Shown here: piece after piece, positions 53,501 to 61,099 of the stretch
How positions within the stretch are numbered: position 1 is the first letter of the stretch
How the letters are laid out: each line of letters starts with the position of its first letter
Assembly (NCBI GenBank): GCA_905221605.1
Contig: CAJNDS010002697.1
Span: 20,001-84,000, forward strand
Direction: 5' to 3'
DNA from: Symbiodinium natans
Lineage: Eukaryota; Sar; Dinophyceae; Suessiales; Symbiodiniaceae
DNA: 64,000 nucleotides
Translations under genes and position numbers: made by a program
The notes under the pieces: model-generated
The model's input: the letters and a program-made list of their open reading frames with translations, nothing else
What the model was told of the DNA's origin: nothing
Databases searched by the model: none

Positions 53501-55993
53501 AAAATCCGTAAGGGAGATGATGTCAAAGAGTGGTTCCGTATGAAGTTTGGTGGAAAGAAGATTTGGGTCCATGTCCCGGACAATGCGGTTTGCGAAGTTT
53601 CTGGCAAGGTTTTGCCTCGTAAGCATCTTGAAGAAGGTATGAGACTCGAGCTCTCAGAACTTGATGCTTTTGGTGTAGCTACGATTATAGGAGAAGCTGA
53701 GGCCCGTAAACGAGCTACGCGGAGAATCCATACGACTAGGTGGGTTCTGACTTCGAAACCGTCGGCCACGAACCCTGAACGAGTTCGTGCTCGTCTTGTT
53801 GTGAGAGACTACGCATTTGGATCCAATCCTCTAGCTGATGGGATATATTCCCCCACCACGTCTTTGGAAGCCTTGAGGGGTGTCCTTGCTATTCATGCTG
53901 TCAGAGGTGGCACCTTGTTGTCAGCAGATGTGAGCGTTGCCTTCATGCAAGCGCCTGTGCAGGGAGTAGAGTGTATCCGGTTTCCGAATGGGATGTATGA
54001 TGAGGAGAACAAGCCGCTGTTTGCGCAGCTACACAAAGCCATGAATGGCTTGAGAGTAGGACCACTGAGCTGGTACCTAGAGTTTACAAGCACGCTGCGT
54101 AAGCAGTTTGGGTTTGGTGAGACTGCCGACCCTACTGTGCATCACCGGCTTGAGAAGGATGGTGCGCTGACCTTGGTGTTAGTGTATGTTGACGATCTCA
54201 TCATCTTTTCCCAGAATCCGCCAGTTGCCAAGGATCTGTACGCTAAGCTAGCGAAGATCTATAAAATGAAGCAGACAGGGCTTCTAGAACCTGGCAAGAC
54301 TGGGCAGCTCGAGTTCTTGGGTCGAGTGATCGCCCGAACCACTGAGCACGGGCCTGTGTTCTTTGGCCTGAAGCCGGGGTACTTGAAGTCGCTTGGAGAA
54401 GAGTTTGGCATTAGCGGAAAAGGTGTGAAACCAGTGCTGGGAAACCTCGAGAGGGAGTACCGGAAGAAGGAGGCTGGAACACCTATCAGCACTGAGGCGT
54501 ATGAACGCTATAGACGTGTGCTTGGTAAGTTGATGTGGGCAAGCCTGACGTTGCCGCATTTGTCCTACCCGGTAGGATTTCTGGGCCGGTATCAGAGTGA
54601 CCCAGATAGCCAGGCAGAAGCTTGCTTGAGACGCGTGGTTCGTTGGGTGATGGCTTTGCCTGAGTACCTTCAGCGATTTTCGGCAGAAGCGTTTGAGTAT
54701 CCTTGCTGCGCTTCGGAAAACATGCTCTCTGGCTTTGTGGATGCGTCATGGAACATTTGCTCTGTGTCTGGTGCTATCGTGAAGTGGCATGGCATCATGA
54801 TCAAAACTTTCTCGCGGAAACAGTCGGTGACCGCGTTGAGTTCGGCGGAGGCCGAATTGGCAGCCCTGACTGAGGCAGCCAAAGAGTCGGTGTACTTGTC
54901 TTTGCTCATGGAAACGCTCCTGTATGGAATGCCCAAAGGAGAGACCGGTGAGTTTCCGATTCACCTGGCTTCGGATTCGGAAGCCGCTTTGTCGATTAGC
55001 AAAATGACGGGGTTGTTACGCCGTGTTCGGCACCTGGAGCTTCGTCATCGCTATCTTCAAGAGCTAGTCCACCTGGAAAGGCTGATTCTAAGCTTCATCA
55101 GTGGAGAACGGAATCCAGCCGATGGACTGACGAAATCTCCTGAGGAGTTGTTGCTTGAGCATTTGCTGGTTGCGTGTGGACTGGAAAGAGTGTGTGAAGA
55201 AGACCTTCAGGGTCTTGTAGTTCCTGAACACCTTCGTGAACGAATGGAAGAACTTGAAGAAGTATGTGAAAAGCTTGAGAAAATCCCGACAAACCTGGCG
55301 AAGTACGAGCCAGTGGCAAGAGACCTTGCGTTGGGATCTGTTCCTCTGCTTGTGATCGAGGTGTTTTGTTCAACGGACAGTGCGTTGTGCCGAGCGTGTG
55401 CTCGTGACCGAGTAGCATATATAGGCATAACTGAGAAAGAAGACTTCTTAAGCAAGAGTACTCAAATGTTTCTAGGAGAGGTCTTGCTGTGTCTGTTGAG
55501 TAGGAAACCGCCCCAGATCTATGTCCACATAGCTTCCCCGTGTACCGCTGGATGTAGCTACCGCTTTAAGAACTGGCATCGACCGAAGTTTCGACATCGG
55601 TGGCGAGAGCAGGTCAAGAAGCATGTTGCATCTTGGAAAGCTTTAGGACGACTTCTGGAGGACCGCTGCAAAGAGATCCTGGTTACCCAGGAATGGCCAA
55701 AGAACTGTGGTCTTTGGAAGGAGGAAAGTTATCTGAAAGAAAAGAAGCGCCTTGGTCTGAACTTTGGAAGGGTTGTGGACCGTTGTGCCTTCGACGGGGT
55801 CTTTAAGCGGTGGTTCTTTGCTACAAACCGAGAGGAGTGGAGTGAAATCTTCTCTGGAAAGCCCTGTGACAAAAGTCATCAGCATGTTTCACTTGCTAGT
55901 GTCGAAGAAACAGGTATCTATCCGACTAAACTGGGTAGAGCTCTTTTGCGTGCTGCGAAAGTCACGTTAGGTCTTGTAGGAACACCTTCTTAG
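47504..55993 (+). CDS. Copia Gag-Pol polyprotein (2829 codons) with a C-terminal extra domain
   Basis: The ATG at 47504 (context GCCATGG) lies 43 bp after the LTR. Domains: Gag helical region about 140-365; zinc knuckle CWNCGKSGHMSWQC from C370; a Lys/Gly-rich basic stretch about 385-445; aspartic protease WLIDSGATCHVL with D506; a long insert about 640-1540 of Cys/Arg/Ser-rich composition; integrase with zinc-binding region from H1594 and catalytic D1635, D1691, E1731; RT with YVDD at 2228-2231; RNase H with D2413, E2449, D2491 and the end NPADGLTK; then about 280 further residues including ASPCTAGCSY (C2680). It makes the particle, cuts the polyprotein, copies RNA and integrates the cDNA. 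The frame is fully open, much longer than the usual 1300-1500 codons. The excess lies in the 640-1540 insert and the C-terminal domain. Confidence 0.9.
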   Translation: MADPGLSTPVPEDEDDEALFGPGGAQDGQQPPTQPPGASAPAGGPATVVGLDPQLQQMMVQMMQSQQMMMQNQQQTLQVLVAKMEADERRRREQEALSAAVSNPFGGASSAAAAGSPTAKASSPPPAPSQNLHVGSNRAEKYLPALPLIDNVSMGKGRVRELEEYHRWCEVLASWLALIDDNYVNELRQAMTHDREIKQSDMAVPVASRSARLFYYLQQSLQKFERGMELVRSTSMRQGQAACGYEVMRQMHQTFSIVSRMEAIAVRDEALRLTSKASSYKRPLDCVRFLEDELGKVDQKLHRFPELRLGASDRSTLLLQSVSPECRHYVVLHGKSGSWEELVESIRFYEEQTRLCDAGSLNAVGERGLCWNCGKSGHMSWQCPDKSSGKGKKRDEPKGGKPSGSKNREKSPKGKGKGKGKTDKGKGGKPKGKPKNKGKPKGRAVEDEQSDQVMAMRSHHLSGLGPGTRTNEPNEAEPPRLTMTNGEIERLNQSSSRNSSFAWLIDSGATCHVLSESALGFYEVVKEHSGPLPVLMSASDTPMECVKLVDIRVKFGKLGPVVLQQVLVCKIGFNVVSSWQASLSGWSTWLTSEPGASCLVKQTERGSSMWVPLVREARSWWALAKEIGPTKAKPKGRRSKGDSPKPGWSPNDDAMEVDKVQKKAPPNVGRALEVTPFKFLLRAFSVKQHVGEHELHEHVFQERLSGCEHAAVAKVGVDLETPPSACCAEALCSAAAVLLKSASNTSLEKQTSRDTRCGDKGFECVGVGPVPLQPQSVCIRSRSALRVGRRSDLHPSACVPECLLGQSEERKCAFRSLRWPGVFLKALLVLCALGVFCSKPGAFVRDLGKDGASGSLASALSCELPKWECGPGGSLFDEHDCSSCAPFRGGRSAVSFEAASPKHRPFYLDPWLGRTAVGDSSLPWGVGDTGVGDQYKRHSGEATYAHCRAASHCCSDGGPVGFDGHPRRRARPSCRVCKVWLCFDHHGGGSRRCDCYHPPTAPSMRAKGVLAQQSGWHPAHLEEIPSVPGGDSRVAVPSCSIPVVRGRASKHSAKRAQGRACAGCRLESAFGGRARPEQPPGDFGCSTANYNTGCCTIRVGWHGTASSQKCPSSTSFGVGFAQPSACKSRGNDSIACRHEESCNSRGGSIIVDGPRFSTRASGFLAVQPSFPAYAVRLFLCSIFGTRHAYGSRHASNSASSTSSILGTRHAYGSKPAYTSASSTSSIDTAPRYIEGACGRGSNGGRDADDARGGIRCPWDPYGREFRGPNGANGRWHWKSGERFSFDPAGRDEYGGSKPTYGQFGCGRFWLRDGLICLGMGPEGLKAGHELLRSSLQCTKLVGVGLKALLFAVGDWLCALGGRVGAFECLVGDCECSLPAANGSAHCPSVPRSSWKGSSALALGLVLGLVFRGWLRRCVKLLSVRRRSRLKFVRVTLVGRVPRRSWSVVRRLLFLRGVLACELKAEPTGEEAKGPMMKRWRALKKWALCGLGSLRGSEQKKAVARSEALRMLAGLPTPVVVNSESEEELIPDPLEAELAKPSGSEPPRPSDVRKKPRVENVPSGEPGALSSPEVVSDALDPEVPVYLTSERLKAHRNKGHQPYLSCCDTCQSARGRVPARRKHMKHHHGPGELQVDFGFFGKNVRFLLMVHVVSGYIHTVVLGPEDEVPAVSVCKAFTEMGLSGLDIVVHGDQENLLESVFRNAAKHRTFGGRSMHWVPFAINRPQAKGIVERHVCLVKEAFWSVWLGLEERVGEKLPLGSHLFVEAMRYSVRMHNLFHVSKEHSTPLERLRGSTVQPVKSCEFGVVGFGKPQKDYPEHRGKRLVRALYVGPHGANGSGIRVFVPIGIGKPPRLEIFSSFRAKDPVEFDKAALRDLRGNKEDPERPIKFDVPIDGPSPPLDSPNIPEGSLEFPVERTEPPALEGPEAMEEEGELDGYSPDFSDVPEETGMEVEPPGGVGLEDLDAPMDPGEDDAMEEGLTWLYEHGLRQLFDGPDLRVTTKIRKGDDVKEWFRMKFGGKKIWVHVPDNAVCEVSGKVLPRKHLEEGMRLELSELDAFGVATIIGEAEARKRATRRIHTTRWVLTSKPSATNPERVRARLVVRDYAFGSNPLADGIYSPTTSLEALRGVLAIHAVRGGTLLSADVSVAFMQAPVQGVECIRFPNGMYDEENKPLFAQLHKAMNGLRVGPLSWYLEFTSTLRKQFGFGETADPTVHHRLEKDGALTLVLVYVDDLIIFSQNPPVAKDLYAKLAKIYKMKQTGLLEPGKTGQLEFLGRVIARTTEHGPVFFGLKPGYLKSLGEEFGISGKGVKPVLGNLEREYRKKEAGTPISTEAYERYRRVLGKLMWASLTLPHLSYPVGFLGRYQSDPDSQAEACLRRVVRWVMALPEYLQRFSAEAFEYPCCASENMLSGFVDASWNICSVSGAIVKWHGIMIKTFSRKQSVTALSSAEAELAALTEAAKESVYLSLLMETLLYGMPKGETGEFPIHLASDSEAALSISKMTGLLRRVRHLELRHRYLQELVHLERLILSFISGERNPADGLTKSPEELLLEHLLVACGLERVCEEDLQGLVVPEHLRERMEELEEVCEKLEKIPTNLAKYEPVARDLALGSVPLLVIEVFCSTDSALCRACARDRVAYIGITEKEDFLSKSTQMFLGEVLLCLLSRKPPQIYVHIASPCTAGCSYRFKNWHRPKFRHRWREQVKKHVASWKALGRLLEDRCKEILVTQEWPKNCGLWKEESYLKEKKRLGLNFGRVVDRCAFDGVFKRWFFATNREEWSEIFSGKPCDKSHQHVSLASVEETGIYPTKLGRALLRAAKVTLGLVGTPS
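50052..51446 (+). CDS. Second, overlapping frame inside pol (ATG form 464 codons); unknown protein
   Basis: This frame, offset from Gag-Pol, is open for about 1.4 kb (from TTG 50043 or ATG 50052). Its translation looks more like a real protein than the polyprotein frame does here. Residues 1-240 have normal composition with helical stretches (IARLAHRFEEEGQLSLSRQL, LTLKKFLLYLEAIRELR). Residues 250-464 are Pro/Ser/Thr/Met-rich with repeated APGTPMEA. By contrast the polyprotein frame is Cys/Arg/Gly/Ser-rich here. It starts shortly after the protease region and ends before integrase. Possibly a captured gene; no family recognised. Confidence 0.5.
   Translation: MELPEASPPLCLVNSQSGSVAQVEAFSTSMIARLAHRFEEEGQLSLSRQLLQNIDLFTSTPGSVERLLGIPACLGELETQELVINTSGIPVKQPMLIAELRAIAAPTVDQSVLTDTLVEEHDRRAEYARYGYVLTTMGVVVADVTATIRQPHLPCEQRGYWRNNQVGIQLTLKKFLLYLEAIRELRCHPAQYQLFEAGLASILPNELKVERVPAADLRALLADVLVQSNRRVTLAAQPPTIIPDVAPSASGGTAPPLHKSAPAPPPSGWALLNQARAKAEAMIRLHADMKRAATAEVAPSSSTGPAFPPGPPAFLPFSPPSPLTPSVFSYAPSSAPGTPMEAGMPLTPPPLPPPSWAPGTPMEASLPIPPPPLPPPSTPHPDTLRELAGEVPMEVETPMTPVEAFGAPGTPMDVSSEVPMEPMVGGIGSPGSASPLTPPAETSMVVPNPPMDNSDVGDSGSEMD
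55340..55993 (+). other. C-terminal extra domain of the copia polyprotein, weakly methyltransferase-like
   Basis: After RNase H the frame continues with LLVIEVFCSTDSALCRACA, then IYVHIASPCTAGCSYRFKN, ILVTQEWPKNCGLW and RWFFATNREEW. The order, an initial strand-loop with acidic residue, a Pro-Cys loop and an E-W-P strand, resembles motifs I, IV (PC) and VI (EN) of C5 cytosine methyltransferases, but the glycine-rich loop is absent. I recall similar tails on other dinoflagellate copia proteins. The enzyme activity is a hypothesis. Confidence 0.4.
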
Positions 55994-56098
55994 GTCGGCA
56001 GTAGGAGTGCTCGCTTTCGGACTTTGCCTGGGATGAGATGTTTAAGCACTGGAAACACCGAGCTGTGAAGAAGTGCGTGGCTCTGAGGCATCACAGTC

Positions 56099-56108
56099 CA
56101 AGCGGGGG
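56099..56108 (+). promoter_or_regulatory. Polypurine-like tract before the 3' LTR
   Basis: The bases AAGCGGGGG lie immediately before TGTGAAAGTTCC at 56109. One C interrupts an otherwise purine run, as often in copia tracts. Its position fixes the start of the full-length 3' LTR. Confidence 0.6.
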
Positions 56109-57752
56109 TGTGAAAGTTCCTGTCTGGCTCAAGGTTTCGGCTCAACCCCGGTGGGGTGCTCAGGTAGAGAGCGTCTTTAGTGCCGTTGTGGCTGGCCCTG
56201 GGGCTTGTAACTAAGGGTAGGTTCCGTTTTGAGGCCTGGCAAAACTGTGTTTGCTCGTAGGCCGGCTGACCGGCTAAGCTGTCATAGAGCGGCGGCCCGC
56301 CAACTGCTGCCGTCGACGAAGGGCGTGAGTGCACAGTTTTCGGCCTCGCTTCGCTAGAGGGAAGCTTTTCGTCCTCGCGTTGCTGAGGGAACCTTGTGGC
56401 CTACAGTCTGCTCTGGGTCACAGTGAGAGTTGCAGCCTCGCATTGCTTGAGGGGTGACGCAAGCCTGTTGCTCACCAGAGATTCCTGCTGTCTCTGGGTG
56501 AGCAAAACCCACCGACCCTCATTTGGATTGAGGGCTGTGCTGAAGGTGAGTTTGGGTTCCTCGCTCACTTGTGTGGAAAACGAAGGTGAGACCGAAACAC
56601 GGGGGGAAACGGCCAGGCACGCTGCAGACAGTGCAGGCCAACGTCGCACTGCAAGAGGCATCCTTGCAGTGGCGACAGGAGTGTCCCGAACAATTGCGGT
56701 GTGCTCGAGCCCAAGCTTGCAGGTTTTCGGGGATCTGCAAGCTGAGCACAACAGGATTTTCTTCGCAGGTAGAATCAGGTAGAAAAGATTTGGCCCAACC
56801 CTGGTGGATCTGCCTGGACATAAATAACCAGAGGCATCAGTGTCGTAAAGCTCATTGACTGGTGCTACTGAGAAACCGTTGCCAAGGAACTTGCAGTAGG
56901 ACTGTGGTGCGGCGCAGTGCAAGTTGAAGAGCAGCTGGTGGTGGCTGCTCCCCGGAAAACCAATAGTCCAAGAAGCCTCCTTCGGCCTCGCTCCGTGCTG
57001 AGGGTTTGTAAGGGTTGGTATTGGCCGGAAAGGATTCAGATGGAGGTTACCCGATCTTCGCGCTTTTCCCATCTGAAGGCAACCAATGGTAATCAGCCTG
57101 CTGGACATGGCAGGCCTGCTTTTGTTTACATCCACGTCTCCTGCAAGGGCTGGGGTCTGTCCGTGCACACAGACAAGGCGGAACCTTGCAGATGTTTAGG
57201 TCCTCGCGGCACGGCCGCTGGAGGTTGTTTGAAGATGTTGGCTCTCACTATCTGGTGAGTGGTTTGTATGGGCACTTGCTGGGGCAAGGCGGCTCTGGCG
57301 TCTGAGGATGGTACATGTGCTGGCTGCTGAGTACGGGCCACCGAAAGAGACCTGTGGTAAGACAAGCGATGAAAGGAGCCGAACTCCTAAAGAAAGGACA
57401 GGCTAGCTCACGCGGACGCCACGCAGAGTATGTGTTACTATCTTCAGATGTTGGAGCCAAATTGCCAGCCTTGTGACGTGAGATGTGGTGTTTGGATTCG
57501 GCCTCAAGCACTGGAAGGCCTACAACAACAAATCCGAATGAAAACTGTGGTCCTAAGACACGCGGTGCAGCTGCTTATACGTGGCACCGCGGGGGTCACA
57601 AAGAGATAGAGGGCTTGCCAGCAGGGGAACTCTGTCTAAAGAGAGCCCTGGCTCAGTGAGGAGCTGAGGGCCTGGCTGCGCTGATGCAGCGGAATGGTTG
57701 TTCGGCCTCGCCTCCGCTGAGGGAACAACAGTCAATGCTTCTCTGCAGTGTC

Positions 57753-57786
57753 GGTCCGGGTTAGTAAGAGCGAGAACGCCGGGACC
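57753..57786 (+). ncRNA. Constant-loop hairpin, copy 1
   Basis: Loop TTAGTAAGAGCGAGAACG (57761-57778) is enclosed by GGTCCGG and CCGGGACC arms with a one-base bulge. Labelled ncRNA only because the pattern suggests a conserved folded motif; expression is unknown. Confidence 0.5.
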
Positions 57787-57833
57787 TCGAGCTGCAGTTT
57801 TACCATGAAGCAACCGCGTGAGATGCATTATTG

Positions 57834-57870
57834 GTCAACTGGTGAGTAAGAGCGAGAAAGCCAGGGTGAC
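57834..57870 (+). ncRNA. Constant-loop hairpin, copy 2
   Basis: Loop TGAGTAAGAGCGAGAAAG (57843-57860) is enclosed by GTCAACTGG and CCAGGGTGAC, pairing as GTCA and CTGG blocks around a small internal mismatch. The stem sequence is unrelated to copy 1. Confidence 0.5.
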
Positions 57871-57890
57871 GCTACTTTGGGGGAGGCTGC

Positions 57891-57925
57891 AAGGCACGGT
57901 TAGTAAGTGCGAGAAAGCCGGAGCT
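57891..57925 (+). ncRNA. Constant-loop hairpin, copy 3 (weak stem)
   Basis: Loop TTAGTAAGTGCGAGAAAG (57900-57917) with flanking CGG/CCG and a more distant GCA/TGC. The pairing is the weakest of the set. Confidence 0.35.
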
Positions 57926-58635
57926 GCGGACGAACCTGGAGTAGCAGTTTTTCATACCTCACGTGTTTCACTTTGCGGCCTCGCATGCGCTGAGGAAATA
58001 TGCCTCGAACAGAACATCCAGTGCTGAGTGGGGATTGCCAAACTTACGGAGGCTGATGCCACAACAAGTGCCTCAACAGCAATGCATGCGGAGGGCAAAG
58101 TTCGGCCTCGCGAGTGCTGAGGGTTGCAGCTGAGAGAGGGCCTAGCTGAGAACGCAACACCTCAAGCGAGGTAATTTTTAGTTTAGTTTCACCTTGACCA
58201 ACGGCCCCTTCGGGTGGCTACGCCTCGCAGCGTGCAGACGAAAGTTCCTGTCTAAGGACATGTTAACTTTGTTGTCCTGCATGCTGGCTCAGAGTTGTGT
58301 GTGTGTAGTTGTAGGAACTCCGTAGTTGTGCCTTGGAGGCTCGACGGGAGTGCTGCTTTAAGTGGGAAAGCCTTTTGAAGTGCTTGAGTTGCAGGGATGT
58401 GTGTCTGGAAGCTGTAGAAGTGACTGTGCACGTTTTTGCTTGCTTTAGGTGTAGTTGGGTAGGTCCCGAGAACTCCCACTGACGTTTGAGTTTGTTTTGT
58501 GGCTGTGGAGAACACGTGGCAGAGCAGAGTTTTCACCTGTGTGTAAAGAGTTTCACTGACGAAGCCTCCGGCTTATGACTTTGGCTCAAGTCGTGAGAAA
58601 AAGAGGGTTCAGCGCGCTGCTGCTGTGTTTTCACA

Positions 58636-58640
58636 GAACG
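58636..58640. repeat. Target-site duplication, right copy (GAACG)
   Basis: This is the partner of 47057-47061 and is followed directly by the continuation of the LINE RT frame. Confidence 0.9.
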
Positions 58641-59325
58641 GGACTTAACGTTTATGCTGCAATGCATGGATGCCATTTTCAACGTGTTGGAAGCATTTGG
58701 CATGAAGGTGAATGTCCAGAAATCGTCGCTCCTCATCCAAGTCAAGGGTCGAGCGGCAGCGGAATGGCTAAAGGCGTGGACGCGGACGGTGAAGGGGGTC
58801 AAGACTTTTGTCACGGCAACACCCCAGGGCCGAATTCTGTCCATCCCAATCGTGCAACAGACCAAGTACCTCGGCATCATGCTAAGCTACCACAATCCAG
58901 CGAAACACACAGTTGCTTATCGGTTGCGACAAGCGGAAGCGCAACGTCGGCGACTACAAAAAGTCCTACAAGGGAAGCATGTTCTGTCGATCAAACAGCG
59001 TGTCCAGCTATGGAAGGCATGTATCTGGACTTCTCTACAACATGGTTTGAACGCTGTGGGAGTTGGATGGGAGGAGCTTAGGCTGATTCGTTCATGCTGT
59101 GCAAGGCAACTTCGTGCGATTTCATCCAGGCCAGTCCACATCACACATGAGAGCACGGAGGCGCTTTTTAAACGCCTTGGTTTTGAAGAGCCGCACCTTT
59201 TGCTACAAAAGCGGATGCATACACTTTCCACCACTTTGACGAACAGTACAGACCCAATGATGCACATGACTGCGCTCATCAATACGGTTCAACAGAACCA
59301 ACTGTGCAAGTTTCTCTCATGTTGA
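58641..59325 (+). pseudogene. RT thumb and C-terminal part of the second LINE
   Basis: The frame gives MLQCMDAIFNVLEAFGMKVN, TKYLGIMLSYHNPAKHTVAY and SIKQRVQLWKACIWTSLQHG, the usual post-palm LINE RT sequence. In the LINE without the copia insert it follows the FADD motif after about eight residues. It stays open to 59325, then LINE homology stops at a junction with unrelated sequence. Confidence 0.8.
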
Positions 59326-59439
59326 TCACTTCCACAAGAAAGCTGCCTGCGGAGGTCGTGGTTCTCAGTAATTGCTCTTTCCACGTTGAGTGCTTGTCTG
59401 TGGGCCAGAGTCGCCTGAGTGTAGCAGTCTGGAAAGCGC

Positions 59440-59815
59440 CAAAAATAGAAGAATTCGCGGCCCCAAAACTGGGGCCGCCAAACGGCCCCAATTTTGGGGT
59501 CGCAGTTTCACCCCCCCCAATCTAGTTCCAAATTGTACTGCGGGAGCTGGGTCCATTTCGCGGCCCCATTTTTGGGGCCGCGAGACGGCCCATTTTTTTG
59601 GCCCTTGAATTTGAGCCTGTGGGCGCAAGCAACCCGATCGCGCCTGCTCTTTTTCTAGTAACTTTGGGCAGCGTCGCCCTGAGCGTGCGGGGGCTTGTCC
59701 GAATCAGCTGCACGCTCGTCTTTGCAATGCTGCAGTGAGGCAGAACTGCAACTGTGGAGGCCCGTCCTGGCGAAGCCAGAATTGCTTGTGTTTTGCGGCC
59801 CTGAAAGCGGGGCCG
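59440..59815. repeat. GCGGCCCC/GGGGCCGC hairpins in the insert downstream of the LINE RT
   Basis: Three hairpins with arms GCGGCCCC and GGGGCCGC around 5-7 nt occur near 59457-59480, 59559-59582 and 59793-59815; the second has perfect 10-bp arms. Related shorter pairings (CGGCCCCAATTTTGGGG) lie between. The host interval 59335-61080 contains no gene I recognise. Confidence 0.75.
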
Positions 59816-60108
59816 CCCGACTTCCCCATAACTTGGGCTTCGTCCTGGCAATGCTGCTGGCCCGCCAGTTGAGCTGCAGGTCTTTGTTGGTGTTTTCTGT
59901 GGATAGGAGTCACGCTTCAAGCTCTGGAGTTGACCAACGTGGCGTCAACGTTTTCTGCGGCTGCGCAGAGTCGTTTGCTAGACATTGCAGAATGAAAGTT
60001 TTTTTGGCAGGCTTGGGCTTTGAACAGCAAAGATATTTAAGCGTGTTGCAGGCCCGTTTTAAGTTGCCATGCGCCCAATGAAGAAGAAGATTTTGGGGAC
60101 GGGCGACG

Positions 60109-60540
60109 TCCCCAGCGACAGGGTTGTGCGCGTGGGTTTGGAGTGGGTTTGACCGTGTTTTGAAGGGACTGAGAATAGCGGGTGGGTTTGGGGTGGGTTC
60201 AGCGTGGGTTTGGGGTGGGTTTGGCTGGGTTTGACCATGCTTTGAATGGACTGGGGTGCGTTTGACCGTGTTTTGAATGGACTCGGGGTGGGTTGGACCT
60301 GTTTAGAAGGGGTGCGGGTGGGTGGGGTGGGTTTGGCCGTGTTTTGAAGGTGGGATGGCTTTGGGGTGGTTTTGACCACGCTTTGACGGGGCTGGAAGGC
60401 GCTGAGGGTAGCTTTCGGGTGGGCTTGGGGTGGGCTTGGGCGGGTTTGACCATGCTATGAAGGGGCTGGGTTGGGTGTGACCTCTTTTGAAAGGGTTGGG
60501 GTGAGGGGGGGCTGACTGTGTTTTGAAGAGGCTGGGAAGG
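60109..60540. repeat. GGGGTGGGTTTGACC minisatellite
   Basis: Units of 20-60 bp built from GGGTGGGTTTG and GACC(G/A)TG(T/C)TTTGAA(G/T)GG are repeated about ten times. Long minus-strand Pro-rich frames (SKPTPTRPT-like) across it are repeat translations. Confidence 0.85.
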
Positions 60541-61099
60541 GGGCTTGATTTCCACAGCAAGTGCTAGGAGACCGAGTTCCTGCCTCGGCTTAACCTGCTT
60601 GAGAACATAGCGAAGGTCACTTTCCTGCTGCGTGGTGGAGGCCCTCCACCCCCGTAGAGTCTTAGCAAAACGGACCAAGGCGAGCTGCCCGCGAACGGCG
60701 GAGTCGTTGTGTTCCCGAATTAAAAAACATTGTTTTGTTATTCCGGGAAGCCTAGGACTCCACGGCACTCTATTGGTAAATTGCAATTTGCGAGGACTCC
60801 GCCGACTCCGCCGAGGCTTGTCACGCCGACTCCGCCAGAGCTACAGAAGTAGGTGCCCCTCTAATCTTGATTAGCGACGCCGCGTAAGTGGGCAGGGGTA
60901 GAGTTGCGGGAAGAGCACGTGACTATTAGCTGGAAGTGTATCAGATAGTAGAAGCAGAAGGCCGTGTGCGCGTGAGGCTTGCAGCTGTGATTCTGTGACC
61001 TCCAAATCTGGGGTCGGAAAATCTAGGCAATTCTGGCTTCGGGTGTGTGGGCCTCCCCTGAATTGCAACCGAGCAGGCAATTCGACATTGGCAAAACTT

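Larger units (their letters stand above)
56341..58122 (+). repeat. Seven hairpins of the CGGCCTCGC-N-GCTGAGG family
   Basis: Copies lie at 56341-56360, 56370-56388, 56433-56452, 56983-57003, 57703-57722, 57976-57995 and 58103-58122. Each has CCTC near the left and GAGG at the right end. Outer flanks often pair too, best at 57697-57729 with perfect GTTGTTC / GAACAAC arms. All lie in the LTR segment that the 5' LTR lacks. Confidence 0.75.
47062..58635 (+). mobile_element. Nearly intact Ty1/copia LTR retrotransposon nested in the LINE RT
   Basis: The element has TG...CA termini with matching inverted ends (TGTGAAA / TTTCACA), a 5-bp target duplication, LTRs, a primer-binding site at 47461, a 2829-codon Gag-Pol frame and a G-rich polypurine-like tract before 56109. 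The integrase-before-RT order defines Ty1/copia. Removing it rejoins the LINE RT frame exactly: palm before, thumb after. The frame is open and the 396 bp shared by both LTRs appear nearly identical, so the insertion is recent relative to everything else here. Confidence 0.92.
56109..58635 (+). repeat. 3' LTR of the copia element (2527 bp, long form)
   Basis: It begins TGTGAAAGTTCCTGTCT like the 5' LTR and ends TTTTCACA. The 14-mer GAAAGTTCCTGTCT occurs at 56112-56125 and again at 58240-58253; the 5' LTR equals this LTR with the 2128 bp between the two copies removed (2527 minus 2128 is 399). The extra segment holds seven CGGCCTCGC hairpins and three constant-loop hairpins. Whether the long or short form is ancestral cannot be decided here; an inserted element with a 14-bp target duplication is the alternative. 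Confidence 0.75.

Noticed and set aside
60199-60786. Pro/Thr/Ser-rich minus-strand frames
   Set aside because: They are translations of the GGGGTGGGTTTG minisatellite.
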